Positions 6,726 through 13,301 of a stretch of 17,947 nucleotides of DNA are shown here, piece after piece. The position numbers were made by a program, and so were the translations under genes. Every line of letters begins with the position of its first letter. Position 1 is the stretch's first letter. Location of the stretch: the NCBI GenBank assembly GCA_034659475.1, contig JAYEHK010000078.1, forward strand, positions 1 through 17,947, written 5' to 3'. The stretch comes from JAYEHK01 sp034659475 (GTDB lineage Bacteria; Bacillota; Syntrophomonadia; Syntrophomonadales; Syntrophomonadaceae). The notes under the pieces were generated by a model. The model was not told the origin of the DNA and did no database searches. It saw nothing but the letters and a program-made list of their open reading frames with translations.

Positions 6726-8795
6726 ATGCGGAGTTTTCAGGGGAGAAAACCGTTAGGTTTGGTCTTTATATTTGTATTGATGTTACAGTTTGTGATGGTA
6801 GGATTACTGGGTGAACCGGTACTGGCAGAGACAGGTACGACGATTGATGAAGATGTAACCTGTTTGACAGATTACTATGCTTTCAAAGAAAGTTACAATG
6901 ATTGGGAATCGATGGGCTTAAGGTGGTTGGGAATAGATCCGGGTGCTAAGTATATTGCCGGGGATCTAGATAATCCAACGGATTATGCTCGGACCATCAT
7001 GGGGAGTATATCCGCAGGTATTGAGACGGCAACCATTGAGGGGTATATTAGCAGCCTTGAAGGAATGCAACAGGAAGATGGATCATTTACGATAGAAGGC
7101 AGCACCAGCCTGAATAATACGATATGGGCTGTGATTGCACTTGATTTTGCTGCAAATAATGAATTTGTATCTGGTTATCAGCGTGATAAAGCAGTTGAAT
7201 ATATCATTGCCCAACAAGACGAAAATGGTGGATTTGATGAAAGCGGATGGGGTGTTGATGTAGATGGCACTGCACATGCTTTGATTGCGCTGGCACCTGA
7301 TTATAAGGCGGATTACACGGGTGTAAAAGATGTGGTAGACAAGGCAATGGATTACTGTTATAGCAAACAATTGGATACCGCTGCTTTTGATAACTACGGT
7401 GAAAGTCCGGATTCCACGGCCGCAGTAATAGAAGCATTGGCAGCCCTGGGGATTAATCCCGAGGAATGCTGGCTTAAGATTGGCAGCAATATGGTAGATG
7501 CTTTGCTTGCGTATCAGATGGAAAACGGAGCATTTAATCCCCCGTGGGATATGGGTAATGTAAATGACATGACAACGTATCATGCTCTTTTGGCATTAGG
7601 CGATTTTGTTAACGGTACTTCTAAATATCAGAATAGCTGTTCTCGGGTGGTCAATGAAACAGCCTTAAGAGAAAGTCTGGATAAACTGAATGCTTACTAT
7701 CGTTTTGAAGAAAAATACGATGATTGGGAATCGCTGGGCTTAAGAATTCAGGGAATAACTACCGGTGTAAAGTATGTAGCTGGAGCTTTAGATAATCCAA
7801 CGGATTATGCTCGGACAATCATGGGGAGTATATCTGCAGGTATTGAGAAGGCAACCGTTGAGGGGTATATTAGCAGCCTCGAAGGAATGCAACAGGATAA
7901 TGGATCATTTACGACAGAAGGCAGTACCAGCCTGAATAATACGATATGGGCTGTGATTGCACTGGATTTTGCGGCAAATAATGATTTTGTGACTGGTTAT
8001 CAGCGTGAGAAAGCAGTTGAATATATTATTGCCCAACAAGACGAAAATGGTGGATTTGATGAAAGCGGATGGGGTGTTGATGTAGATGGCACTGCACATG
8101 CTTTGATTGCACTGGCACCTGATTATAAGGCGGATTATACAGGTGTAAAAGACGTTGTACGCAAGGCGATGGATTACTGTTACAGCAAACAATTGGATAC
8201 CGCTGCTTTTGATAACTATGGTGAGAGTCCAGATTCTACGGCAGCAGTGATTGAGGCGTTAGCAGCGTTGGGCGTTAATCCCGGGGAATACTGGCTTAAG
8301 AATGGCAGCAATATGGTGGATGCGTTGCTTGCTTATCAGCTGGAAAACGGAGCATTTAATCCCCCATGGGATTTAGGGAATGTTAATGACATGACAACCT
8401 ACCATGCTCTTCTGGCATTGAGTGATTTAGCGAATGGTTATTCGAAGTATCAGAATCGTTTACCGAAAGAAGCTTCTCTGTGTTTAATAGGAAGAAATGC
8501 TTCTTCGCTCGCACTGGACAGCGATGCGGTTATTGATTTTTCTCTGAATAATACCAGCGATGAAGCATGTGATGCGGTGGCTATTATTGCTTTGTACGAT
8601 GTAAGTGACGAAGATCATATGTTGAACTATACCTATATAGAAAAAGAACTGGAAGCAGACGAAATCGTTACGATTGGTGCCGGTTTAACCATTCCGGAAA
8701 CCGGTGAGTATGAAATCCGCATTTTGGTCTGGGATAATTGGGAAAATAGACAGGTGCTGCTCAGTCCAACAATACTGTCAGTATCAGCAGAATAG
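6726..8795 (+). CDS. Secreted double alpha/alpha-toroid protein, candidate corrinoid-binding component
   Basis: A 689-residue exported protein. Signal peptide 1-34 (cleavage after VLA). Two modules follow (residues about 47-303 and 321-577), nearly identical and in constant register with a 274-residue period. Each resembles the prenyltransferase/squalene-oxidase alpha6/alpha6 barrel, with repeat cores such as NNTIWAVIALD, DENGGFDESGWGVDVDGTAH, DSTAAVIEALAALG and MTTYHALLAL. The cyclase DxDD motif is altered to DVDG in both copies, arguing against terpene cyclase activity. The same fold forms the N-terminal domain of animal intrinsic factor and transcobalamin. A C-terminal beta-sandwich-like domain (about 585-689) ends in a LVWDNWENRQVLLSP segment like those of wall-associated proteins. 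ATG has GGAGGGG eight bases upstream. It is the first gene behind the cobalamin riboswitch and is probably co-transcribed with the next gene (12-base gap). Corrinoid binding is inference. Confidence 0.8.
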   Translation: MRSFQGRKPLGLVFIFVLMLQFVMVGLLGEPVLAETGTTIDEDVTCLTDYYAFKESYNDWESMGLRWLGIDPGAKYIAGDLDNPTDYARTIMGSISAGIETATIEGYISSLEGMQQEDGSFTIEGSTSLNNTIWAVIALDFAANNEFVSGYQRDKAVEYIIAQQDENGGFDESGWGVDVDGTAHALIALAPDYKADYTGVKDVVDKAMDYCYSKQLDTAAFDNYGESPDSTAAVIEALAALGINPEECWLKIGSNMVDALLAYQMENGAFNPPWDMGNVNDMTTYHALLALGDFVNGTSKYQNSCSRVVNETALRESLDKLNAYYRFEEKYDDWESLGLRIQGITTGVKYVAGALDNPTDYARTIMGSISAGIEKATVEGYISSLEGMQQDNGSFTTEGSTSLNNTIWAVIALDFAANNDFVTGYQREKAVEYIIAQQDENGGFDESGWGVDVDGTAHALIALAPDYKADYTGVKDVVRKAMDYCYSKQLDTAAFDNYGESPDSTAAVIEALAALGVNPGEYWLKNGSNMVDALLAYQLENGAFNPPWDLGNVNDMTTYHALLALSDLANGYSKYQNRLPKEASLCLIGRNASSLALDSDAVIDFSLNNTSDEACDAVAIIALYDVSDEDHMLNYTYIEKELEADEIVTIGAGLTIPETGEYEIRILVWDNWENRQVLLSPTILSVSAE
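6864..8456 (+). repeat. Tandem internal duplication, 822-bp period
   Basis: Copy 1 is about 6864-7634 and copy 2 about 7686-8456. Matching words keep exactly 822 bp spacing (for example GCCCAACAAG at 7209 and 8031), so no insertion or deletion has occurred since duplication. A stretch of more than 80 bases from 7209 is identical in both copies at the DNA level, including silent sites, which indicates recent duplication or gene conversion. Confidence 0.9.
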
Positions 8796-8807
8796 GAGGG
8801 CCGAGGG

Positions 8808-10622
8808 ATGTTTAAGAAAAAGCTATTACTGCTGGCCTTATTAGGGCTTCTATTCTCCATTATTCCCGGTATAGCACTGGCAGATAACGGTCCTGAAATT
8901 AGTGTTGTGGAGGACACGGTGACCATTTCCGGGCAGGATGTTGATCCTGGGGAATGGGTAACGATTAGTGTAGAAAGAGAAGATGGGAAAAGGGCCTATA
9001 TCAGCCAGATTAGATCAGACAATGATGGCTGTTACCAGTTTTGTTTTGAGTTAAAGGAAGGCGTTTATCAGGTTTATCTTTCGAATAGGCAAGAAGCGGT
9101 TTCGTGTACGGTAGAGGAAGAACAAGAAGGAAATGATGACAATAACTCTTCTCCGGGGAATCATTCTATTACACATACTGCCTATCTGCATATTGTTGGT
9201 GACGATGAACATGGGGTGATCCTTGACAGATATCTGATCCGATGGACAGATGAGAGCTATTATTTAGATGAAGCACTGGAAGACATTTTTGATGAACAGG
9301 GCATTGATTACTTGATTACCAATGATGGTTATTTGAAAAGTATTGACGGATTAAGTGAAAAGAAAGTGGGTTATCCTGAAAGTGGATGGAAGTACAAAGT
9401 GAATAACATTGTACCGGGCTATGGCATAGGCAGTCAAAAACTGAAGGATGTGCAAAAAATCATTCTTTATTATGCGCTGACGGCTGATGATCGCGGTCCA
9501 GGGTGGCCCAGTAGTGCAGGTGTGATATCGAATAAGACAGAACAAGTTAAACAAATATCTTCTGATTATCAAAATTATCTTAAAGAACTGGATAGTCACA
9601 ATACGGTATTAAATGCAGGTAAACAAATGTCACCCAAAAAAGCTGAAGAGATCAAAAAAGATATTGAAGAGAACCAGGTGTCAGAAGAGGAAAATGTAGG
9701 AGTGGAAGAATGTGGTGTAGGTGATCATGAAGTATCCTTGTTTGTTCCTGCTGAAGCTTTACAGAATGAAAAGAAAATTACGGTTACAGAGTTAAATACT
9801 AAAGATGCCCCGACCGCTTTTGCGATTAAAATGGCATCATCTGTATACGAATTTGGTCCTGGTGGAACTACCTTTGATAAACCTGTAACGATAACTATTC
9901 AGGTACCGATTACCCAGGATATGGACATAAACAGTTTAACACCTGCTTGGTATGACGAACAAAAAGGTGAATGGATTCCGATTCCAGCAGTGATTGATCT
10001 GAAAACTGGTCTGGTTGTTTTTAAAATTGACCACTTTACTAAATTTGCCGTTCTTGAAACGGCTGGGCGAGTAAGTTTTTCTGATGTTGGAGAGAATCTG
10101 GTATGGGCCAGGGATGCCATCGAAATACTTGCCGGACAGGGTATTATAAAGGGAACAGGAACAGGAACAGGAACAGGCTTTGAACCGGGGCGTTCTATCA
10201 GCAGAGCAGAGTTTGTTCAACTCATTAGCAAAGCTCTGAATTTAACTGTGGATGAAACAGGGGAGATGGCGTTTTCAGATGTAAATGTTGATGATTGGTT
10301 TGCGGATGCTGTTAAGATTGCTTACTGTAATGATATTGTTTCCGGTTATCCGGATGGGACATTCAGACCAGACGCTAAAATAAGTCGTAATGAAATTGCG
10401 ATGGTGTTAAAACGTTTGAACAAAGCACAGACTGCAGAGGATAATGCTGAAATCAAGGATATGGAGACAATTCCTGAATGGGCAAAGGATGCAGTGAATT
10501 GGGCCTATCAAGAGAGGTTGATCAGTGGTTATCCGGATGGGAGCTTTGGTGGAGGGCAATCCCTGACCAGAGCGGAAGCAGCCGTAGTGGTATACCGTTA
10601 TCTTAACCGTTTTGGGGAATAA
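8808..10622 (+). CDS. S-layer-anchored DUF4430 (transcobalamin C-terminal-like) protein with three SLH domains
   Basis: A 604-residue exported protein. Signal peptide 1-25 (cleavage after ALA). An Ig-like beta domain lies at about 28-102. A DUF4430 domain at about 124-226 shows the GWKYKVNN motif (193-200) and LKDVQKIILYYAL; this family corresponds to the C-terminal beta domain of transcobalamin/intrinsic factor. A charged linker follows, then a ZU5-like domain at about 303-416 (VYEFGPGGTTFDKPVTITI, then IDHFTKFAVLE). Three SLH domains follow at 424-478, 488-536 and 549-598; the third has the canonical TRAE motif, the first two read SRAE and SRNE. SLH trimers bind pyruvylated wall polymers, so the DUF4430 domain would be displayed at the surface. 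ATG has AGGAGGG eight bases upstream. As the second gene after the riboswitch it likely works with the toroid protein. Domain calls are by pattern only. Confidence 0.85.
   Translation: MFKKKLLLLALLGLLFSIIPGIALADNGPEISVVEDTVTISGQDVDPGEWVTISVEREDGKRAYISQIRSDNDGCYQFCFELKEGVYQVYLSNRQEAVSCTVEEEQEGNDDNNSSPGNHSITHTAYLHIVGDDEHGVILDRYLIRWTDESYYLDEALEDIFDEQGIDYLITNDGYLKSIDGLSEKKVGYPESGWKYKVNNIVPGYGIGSQKLKDVQKIILYYALTADDRGPGWPSSAGVISNKTEQVKQISSDYQNYLKELDSHNTVLNAGKQMSPKKAEEIKKDIEENQVSEEENVGVEECGVGDHEVSLFVPAEALQNEKKITVTELNTKDAPTAFAIKMASSVYEFGPGGTTFDKPVTITIQVPITQDMDINSLTPAWYDEQKGEWIPIPAVIDLKTGLVVFKIDHFTKFAVLETAGRVSFSDVGENLVWARDAIEILAGQGIIKGTGTGTGTGFEPGRSISRAEFVQLISKALNLTVDETGEMAFSDVNVDDWFADAVKIAYCNDIVSGYPDGTFRPDAKISRNEIAMVLKRLNKAQTAEDNAEIKDMETIPEWAKDAVNWAYQERLISGYPDGSFGGGQSLTRAEAAVVVYRYLNRFGE
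10152..10175 (+). repeat. In-frame hexanucleotide microsatellite in SLH domain 1
   Basis: Four perfect copies of GGAACA in tandem encode (GT)4 within the first SLH domain (residues 449-456), where family members usually have a single GTG-type turn. The repeat unit is two codons, so slippage would change the loop length without breaking the frame. Confidence 0.85.
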
Positions 10623-10637
10623 TATTATTGTAGGAAT

Positions 10638-10770
10638 GTTACTACTCAGCCGTGTTAATCCGTGTCTATTCTTTCCAACTGACCAACTGACCAACTAACC
10701 AACTTTATGCTGCATAATCTGTCAACTGTCAAAACTTGAGTTATTATTTTGTCAATGGCTGAGTAGTAAC
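10638..10770. mobile_element. MITE-like element with 14-bp TIRs and 8-bp target duplication
   Basis: GTTACTACTCAGCC (10638-10651) and GGCTGAGTAGTAAC (10757-10770) are perfect inverted repeats bounding 133 bp. The octamer GTAGGAAT occurs directly outside on both sides (10630-10637 and 10771-10778), as expected for a target-site duplication. There is no transposase. The interior contains tandem CCAACTGA-type octamers (10675-10705) and a CGTGTTAATCCGTGTCTATT segment. It lies 16 bases after the stop of the SLH gene. Eight-base duplications are known for families such as IS66 and IS256, but I cannot assign the donor transposase. Confidence 0.8.
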
Positions 10771-10806
10771 GTAGGAATATGTGTATTAGCGTATTACTAG
10801 TCAGAA

Positions 10807-10850
10807 CCCTTGCTGCGATTCTTCTGGGTTTTTCCGAATCGTAGCAAGGG
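10807..10850. terminator. Long hairpin between convergent genes, no U-tract
   Basis: CCCTTGCTGCGATTC (10807-10821) pairs with GAATCGTAGCAAGGG (10836-10850), 15 pairs with one G-U or mismatch depending on strand, loop 14 bases. It is 20 bases past the end of tyrA. There is no T-run next to the stem on either strand, so it may end both transcripts weakly or protect RNA ends. Confidence 0.5.
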
Positions 10851-10870
10851 CGGTATCAGAAGTTAAGGGA

Positions 10871-11950
10871 CTAATCTCGAATCCAGGCTTTAAATCCGGC
10901 AGCGTTAAGCAAATTGCAGGCCTGAATAGCCTGGGTTTGATTAATTTTAAGGCGCAAAGTTCCTTCATCTTCATCGCGAATGCCCAGAATATTTATGTCT
11001 TGTATATGAACGCCCTGATCGCCTAATATCGTTCCAATCTCACCGATGATTCCGATGGTGTCCGGAATAATGGCGATTACTTCAATTGCATCCTGGAGGC
11101 AGCGGCGCTGAACGGGCGCATTTTTGCGAAGGATGCTGGCCTGGTCAAGCAAAATGCGCAAAGCCTCGTTGTCATGGCTTTCCAGTGCCTTCAGATAGGC
11201 ATTGATGTGATTGCTTGCCTGGCGCAGTTCACTGGTTACGGCTGAAGTATTTAAACTGAGGATATCTACCCATAGGTCAGCATTGGAGGCGGCAATTCTT
11301 GTCATATCCCTTAATCCTCCGCCTGCCAGTTCCAATGCATCTTGATTTTCATGGAGGTTATTCATTAGTGATGCGGCAAAAAGATGAGGGACGTGACTTA
11401 CCCCAGCGATGGTGCGATCATGTTCCTCTGCCTGCATGATGACTACTCTGGCCCCAATGGAGCGAATCAGATCAGAGATTTCATCTAGTTTGTCTGCCGG
11501 GGTGGAAGTATCAGGCGTTAGGACATAGGCTGCATTTTCAAACAGGAATTTGTCTGCTGCAGTTAATCCGCTCTTTTCTGAACCTGCCAGGGGATGACCG
11601 CCGATATAATAAACGTCAGGTGGAAGCGCCTGTGCAAAGCATTCCATCACCCATGCCTTTACACTGCCAACGTCTGTCACCAGTGCGCCCGGTTTTAGCT
11701 GATGCTTAATCTGATCTATGACAGCGGGAATGGTTCGTAGAGGTGTGGCAATAATGATAAGATCGCATTCTGTGATGTCATCATCCCGAAGGATCTGGTC
11801 AATTACTCCTACTTCACAGGCCTGAATGCCTGTTTGCTCCATAAGATCCCGGCCGAGTATCTGTATGTGATCAGACCGATGGCGAAGTGCCATGCCGATC
11901 GAGGCGCCGATGGCGCCCAGACCGATGATGCCAATTTTGTATGCTTTCAT
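10871..11950 (-). CDS. tyrA: Prephenate dehydrogenase with C-terminal ACT domain
   Basis: Oxidative decarboxylation of prephenate to 4-hydroxyphenylpyruvate with NAD(P)+, the committed step to tyrosine. The 359-residue cytosolic protein begins with a Rossmann motif (IGIIGLGAIGASIG, residues 6-19), carries the active-site HPLAGSEKSG (119-128) with the conserved His, GGLRDMTRIA in the helical dimer domain, and ends with an ACT domain (about 285-359; IIPDTIGIIGEIGTILGDQG), the usual site for feedback control by an amino acid. I chose the ATG at 11950: GAGGAG within the end of aroF lies 7 bases upstream, and only 4 bases separate it from the aroF stop. A more upstream ATG (11974) would add eight residues and overlap aroF, without a better site. 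It is the second gene of an aroF-tyrA operon. Confidence 0.95.
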   Translation of the reverse strand: MKAYKIGIIGLGAIGASIGMALRHRSDHIQILGRDLMEQTGIQACEVGVIDQILRDDDITECDLIIIATPLRTIPAVIDQIKHQLKPGALVTDVGSVKAWVMECFAQALPPDVYYIGGHPLAGSEKSGLTAADKFLFENAAYVLTPDTSTPADKLDEISDLIRSIGARVVIMQAEEHDRTIAGVSHVPHLFAASLMNNLHENQDALELAGGGLRDMTRIAASNADLWVDILSLNTSAVTSELRQASNHINAYLKALESHDNEALRILLDQASILRKNAPVQRRCLQDAIEVIAIIPDTIGIIGEIGTILGDQGVHIQDINILGIRDEDEGTLRLKINQTQAIQACNLLNAAGFKAWIRD

Positions 11951-11954
11951 GTTC

Positions 11955-12977
11955 TCACTCCTCGTCACATGCATCCATCATGCTTTGTTTGATGCGATGA
12001 GTGCGTTTCACCAGTGTTGTAAACTGGTCAGGAAAAAGGGATTGCGGGCCGTCGCTCAGGGCTTCGTTTGGATGCGGATGGACCTCTATCAGTAAGCCAT
12101 CTGTACCAGCCGCAATGGCTGACAGCGACATCGGCTCGACCAGATGTCTTTTTCCTGTAGCGTGACTGGGGTCAACCATCACCGGCAGGTGGGTTAACTG
12201 CTTTACCAGTGGAATGGCGCTTAAATCCAGCGTGTTTCGTGTGTAGGTTTCAAATGTGCGGATACCTCTTTCGCAGAGAATCACCTGCGGATTGCCGCTG
12301 CCCAGAATGTATTCAGCGGCCATCAGCCATTCTTCGACTGTTGCAGAGAGACCTCTTTTTAACAGAATGGGTTTTTTCACCTTGCCGAGTTCCCGTAACA
12401 AAAAGAAGTTCTGCATATTACGTGCACCCACCTGAATGATGTCAGCATATTCTTCGAGCATGGGTAATGATTTTTGATCCATAATCTCTGTAACAATGGG
12501 CAGCCCTGTTTGTTCTCGGGCCTCTGCCATGATTTTTAAACCCTCTTCCCCCAACCCCTGAAAACTATAGGGGGAAGTTCGTGGTTTAAAAGCGCCGCCC
12601 CGGAGCATATTGGCACCCGCTTCTTTGACTGCGAATGCGGCTTCGAGGAATTTTTCGCGTCCTTCCACAGCACAGGGACCAGCAATGATACACACACTGC
12701 CATCGCCAATGGTGCAATCCCCTACCGAAATGGTTGTGTTACCTGGTTGAAATTCCCGCGATGCTAGTTTAAAAGGCTTCATAATGGGGACGATCTGTTC
12801 AACACCGGACAGGGAAGCAATGAGTTCACTTTCGATCTGACCCGGTTCGCCGATGGCGCCTAAAATGGTCCGATTGGTACCCTGGGAGAGGTGAACGCTC
12901 AAGCCTGCTTTTTTTAATACACTTATAACGTCTTCGATTTGTTCGTTGGAAACCTGTGGTTCCATAACAATAACCAT
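11955..12977 (-). CDS. aroF: 3-deoxy-7-phosphoheptulonate (DAHP) synthase, first copy
   Basis: Condenses phosphoenolpyruvate and erythrose 4-phosphate, the entry to the shikimate pathway. The 340-residue protein has an N-terminal ferredoxin-like regulatory domain (about 1-70) as in the Thermotoga-type enzymes, then the TIM barrel with AGPCAVEG (99-106), LRGGAFKPRTSPYSFQG (125-141), QVGARNMQNF, LLKRG, ILCERGIRTFE and VDPSHATGKR, which hold the PEP, metal and sugar-phosphate ligands. ATG 12977 has AGGAGGT (12985-12991) seven bases upstream. A terminator-like hairpin with a T-run ends 9 bases before that site, suggesting attenuation. It is followed by tyrA with a 4-base gap. A second DAHP synthase of the same type is encoded at 16941. 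Confidence 0.95.
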   Translation of the reverse strand: MVIVMEPQVSNEQIEDVISVLKKAGLSVHLSQGTNRTILGAIGEPGQIESELIASLSGVEQIVPIMKPFKLASREFQPGNTTISVGDCTIGDGSVCIIAGPCAVEGREKFLEAAFAVKEAGANMLRGGAFKPRTSPYSFQGLGEEGLKIMAEAREQTGLPIVTEIMDQKSLPMLEEYADIIQVGARNMQNFFLLRELGKVKKPILLKRGLSATVEEWLMAAEYILGSGNPQVILCERGIRTFETYTRNTLDLSAIPLVKQLTHLPVMVDPSHATGKRHLVEPMSLSAIAAGTDGLLIEVHPHPNEALSDGPQSLFPDQFTTLVKRTHRIKQSMMDACDEE

Positions 12978-12999
12978 TCTACATACCTCCTATTGAGGC

Positions 13000-13034
13000 A
13001 AAAAACGAAAAAGCCATGGGCAAAAACCCACGGC
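13000..13034 (-). terminator. Attenuator-like terminator in the aroF-tyrA leader
   Basis: Read on the minus strand, GCCGTGGG (13034-13027) pairs with CCCATGGC (13020-13013), one G-U pair, 6-base loop, followed by TTTTTCGTTTTTT (13012-13000). It lies between the promoter and the aroF ribosome binding site, so it would stop transcription before the operon. No T-box sequence is present in this leader; a smaller hairpin (CACTCAG/CTGAGTG, 13093-13126) lies at its 5' end. What controls readthrough is not visible. Confidence 0.7.
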
Positions 13035-13127
13035 AATACAATACACTACGAGTGCTATTCTACCGTCCTTTGCCATCCTACATTATTTTACTCACTCAGT
13101 TTAACTTCCATACTACACGCTGAGTGT

Positions 13128-13156
13128 AACATAAGGGTTGATTTTCAACAAGACAA
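13128..13156 (-). promoter_or_regulatory. Promoter for aroF-tyrA
   Basis: On the minus strand TTGTCT (13156-13151), a 17-bp spacer and TATGTT (13133-13128), each matching four of six consensus bases. It gives a leader of roughly 140 bases that includes the attenuator-like terminator. Confidence 0.4.
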
Positions 13157-13238
13157 ATAAATGGTGGATGGGTCAGGCGATAATTGAGAATGCACCAGGA
13201 CACTGTGCGGCTTTCAAGATATTTCAGTCATTCCTTGC

Positions 13239-13266
13239 TTGTGTTCTGTGATTATTTGGTTATAAT
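13239..13266 (+). promoter_or_regulatory. Promoter for aroA-aroC-trmO
   Basis: TTGTGT (13239-13244), a 16-bp spacer and a perfect TATAAT (13261-13266), about 35 bases before the aroA start codon. The short leader leaves no space for an attenuator. Confidence 0.55.
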
Positions 13267-13301
13267 AGTTTATCAAAGCTTAGAAAAAAGCAGGTGAGAA
13301 G

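Larger units (their letters stand above)
13035..13301. other. Divergent aroF/aroA intergenic region
   Basis: With the terminator at 13000-13034 this makes up a 324-base gap between divergent operons. It holds the aroF leader (about 13121 down to 12978), a minus-strand promoter (13128-13156) and the aroA promoter (13239-13266). Between 13157 and 13238 I see nothing recognisable. Confidence 0.6.

Noticed and set aside
7083..7583. Long minus-strand frame of 166 aa (and a similar one at 7905-8192)
   Set aside because: It mirrors the toroid coding sequence, recurs only because the modules are duplicated, and lacks a ribosome binding site.
6726..8795. Active squalene-hopene-type cyclase
   Set aside because: The DxDD motif is altered in both modules, the protein is exported and soluble-looking, and regulation is by cobalamin.
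10675..10705. CRISPR-like tandem repeats
   Set aside because: Units of 8 bp without spacers inside a transposon-like element; no cas genes.
12990..13076. Minus-strand 28-codon frame with Tyr, Phe and Trp codons in the aroF leader, possible leader peptide
   Set aside because: No ribosome binding site at proper distance, and most aromatic codons come from the T-runs of the terminator itself, while classical attenuators have the leader codons upstream of it.
13035..13125. Several TAG/GAG triplets in the aroF leader, possible TRAP-binding region
   Set aside because: Spacing is irregular (1 to more than 10 bases) and the number is small, unlike the regular 2-3 base spacing of TRAP targets.
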